This document shows, piece by piece, positions 63,591-64,000 of a stretch of 64,000 nt of DNA. The stretch covers positions 280,330-344,329 of the forward strand of contig CAJHNH020000806.1 in assembly GCA_905116865.2 (NCBI GenBank), read 5' to 3'. Under the pieces are notes generated by a model. It was not told the origin of the DNA. It saw nothing but the letters and a program-made list of their open reading frames with translations, and did no database searches. The stretch is from Candidula unifasciata. Lineage: Eukaryota; Mollusca; Gastropoda; Stylommatophora; Geomitridae. A program made the position numbers and the translations under genes. How positions within the stretch are numbered: position 1 is the stretch's first letter; each line of letters begins with the position of its first letter.

Positions 63591-63735
63591 AATACAACCA
63601 GTTCTTCAGAATTTTCAGTGTTAACAAATATAAAACAATGAATGTAGTATATGTATGGACAACATTTGCAATTATATACATATAAGTATGACAAAGGACA
63701 GTACAGAGCAGTATTTGCAACTTTTATAAGTGTTT

Positions 63736-63775
63736 GTGTGTGTGTAGGTAGGTAGGTAGGTAGGTATGTAGATAT
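63736..63775 (+). repeat. (GT)n-(GTAG)n microsatellite, longer allele of 43496
   Basis: Five GTAG units. A G14 run follows at 63867 where the other copy has TTTTTTGGGGGGAG. Confidence 0.85.
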
Positions 63776-64000
63776 GGAATAGTCAAGCACAAAACTGTAT
63801 TTGTTACTGTACAAAGTCAGACAATAAAATAATGGAGACAAAAAACATAAACTGTCTCCAGAACATGGGGGGGGGGGGGGTGGAGGTGTGAAATTAATGG
63901 TCTCCCTTGAATTCTCATTTGCAGCATACACAACTTCCACTAGAAAAAAAAGTGGTTACTTATCAAAGATGGCAGCGGTCAATGTTGTGTTTTCTAACCG

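Larger units (their letters stand above)
53595..64000. repeat. Segmental duplication of the ZNF-D block (38886 to about 43990)
   Basis: Homology starts in a LINE tail (38886 and 53595), covers the finger exon, and resumes after the LTR element through exon 2, the intron-1 LINE and its flank to the window end. The later D-block sequence (15-bp minisatellite, exon 1) would lie beyond 64000, so the duplication may be longer. Confidence 0.88.

Overview
This 64 kb window reads as repeat-dense nuclear DNA of an invertebrate animal. Signs of this are spliced C2H2 zinc-finger genes with GT/AG introns, an alanine tRNA with the eukaryotic internal promoter layout, several tRNA-headed SINE families, non-LTR retrotransposons, a Penelope-like element and hAT/Tc1 transposons. 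The SINE, LINE and Penelope mix and the finger consensus suggest a lophotrochozoan, perhaps a mollusc, but the species cannot be named from sequence alone.

The host genes are a small cluster of lineage-specific poly-zinc-finger genes. Five loci are visible: ZNF-A (positions 3-1110, +, 3' part, decayed), ZNF-B (18062-23336, +, two coding exons, 9 fingers), ZNF-C (30891-32700, -, 16 fingers, two single-base frameshifts), ZNF-D (39425-44434, -, three coding exons, 15 fingers, best preserved) and ZNF-E (54235-55516 plus an exon-2 stump at 62544-62630, -, a broken duplicate of D). Short finger remnants lie at 29110-29420 and 36390-36545. B, C and D share an acidic pre-finger region with repeated SUMO-acceptor-like psi-K-x-E motifs and a conserved block around NKWS..ESSVI.I.TELSL. 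I do not recognise it as KRAB, SCAN or BTB.

Between the genes almost everything that can be identified is mobile. At 2.2-12.4 kb there is a mosaic of LINE 3' ends, SINEs, a Tc1/IS630-type transposase relic, microsatellites and one intact tRNA-Ala. At 12437-17905 lies a hAT transposon with a perfect 8-bp target duplication; it was itself entered by an inverted dimer of a Penelope-like element (14555-17688, 14-bp target duplication). The ZNF-B intron holds about 1.5 kb of a 43-bp palindromic minisatellite. A second copy of the same hAT family is at 48015-50342, also with a perfect 8-bp target duplication.

The right part is dominated by a segmental duplication. The ZNF-D block (38886 to about 43990) recurs at about 53595-64000, but in the second copy 1.72 kb of the gene (5' part of exon 3, intron 2 and part of exon 2) has been replaced by an LTR element with about 2.1-kb LTRs (55517-57637 and 60433-62543). 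That element has no recognisable pol and carries one 294-codon coiled-coil ORF. A SINE was added to this copy only, giving a clean filled/empty pair.

Taken together, this is a zinc-finger cluster evolving by finger duplication, finger loss and segmental duplication inside a field of young and old transposons. That is the setting expected for transposon-silencing zinc-finger factors, but this role is inferred from context only.
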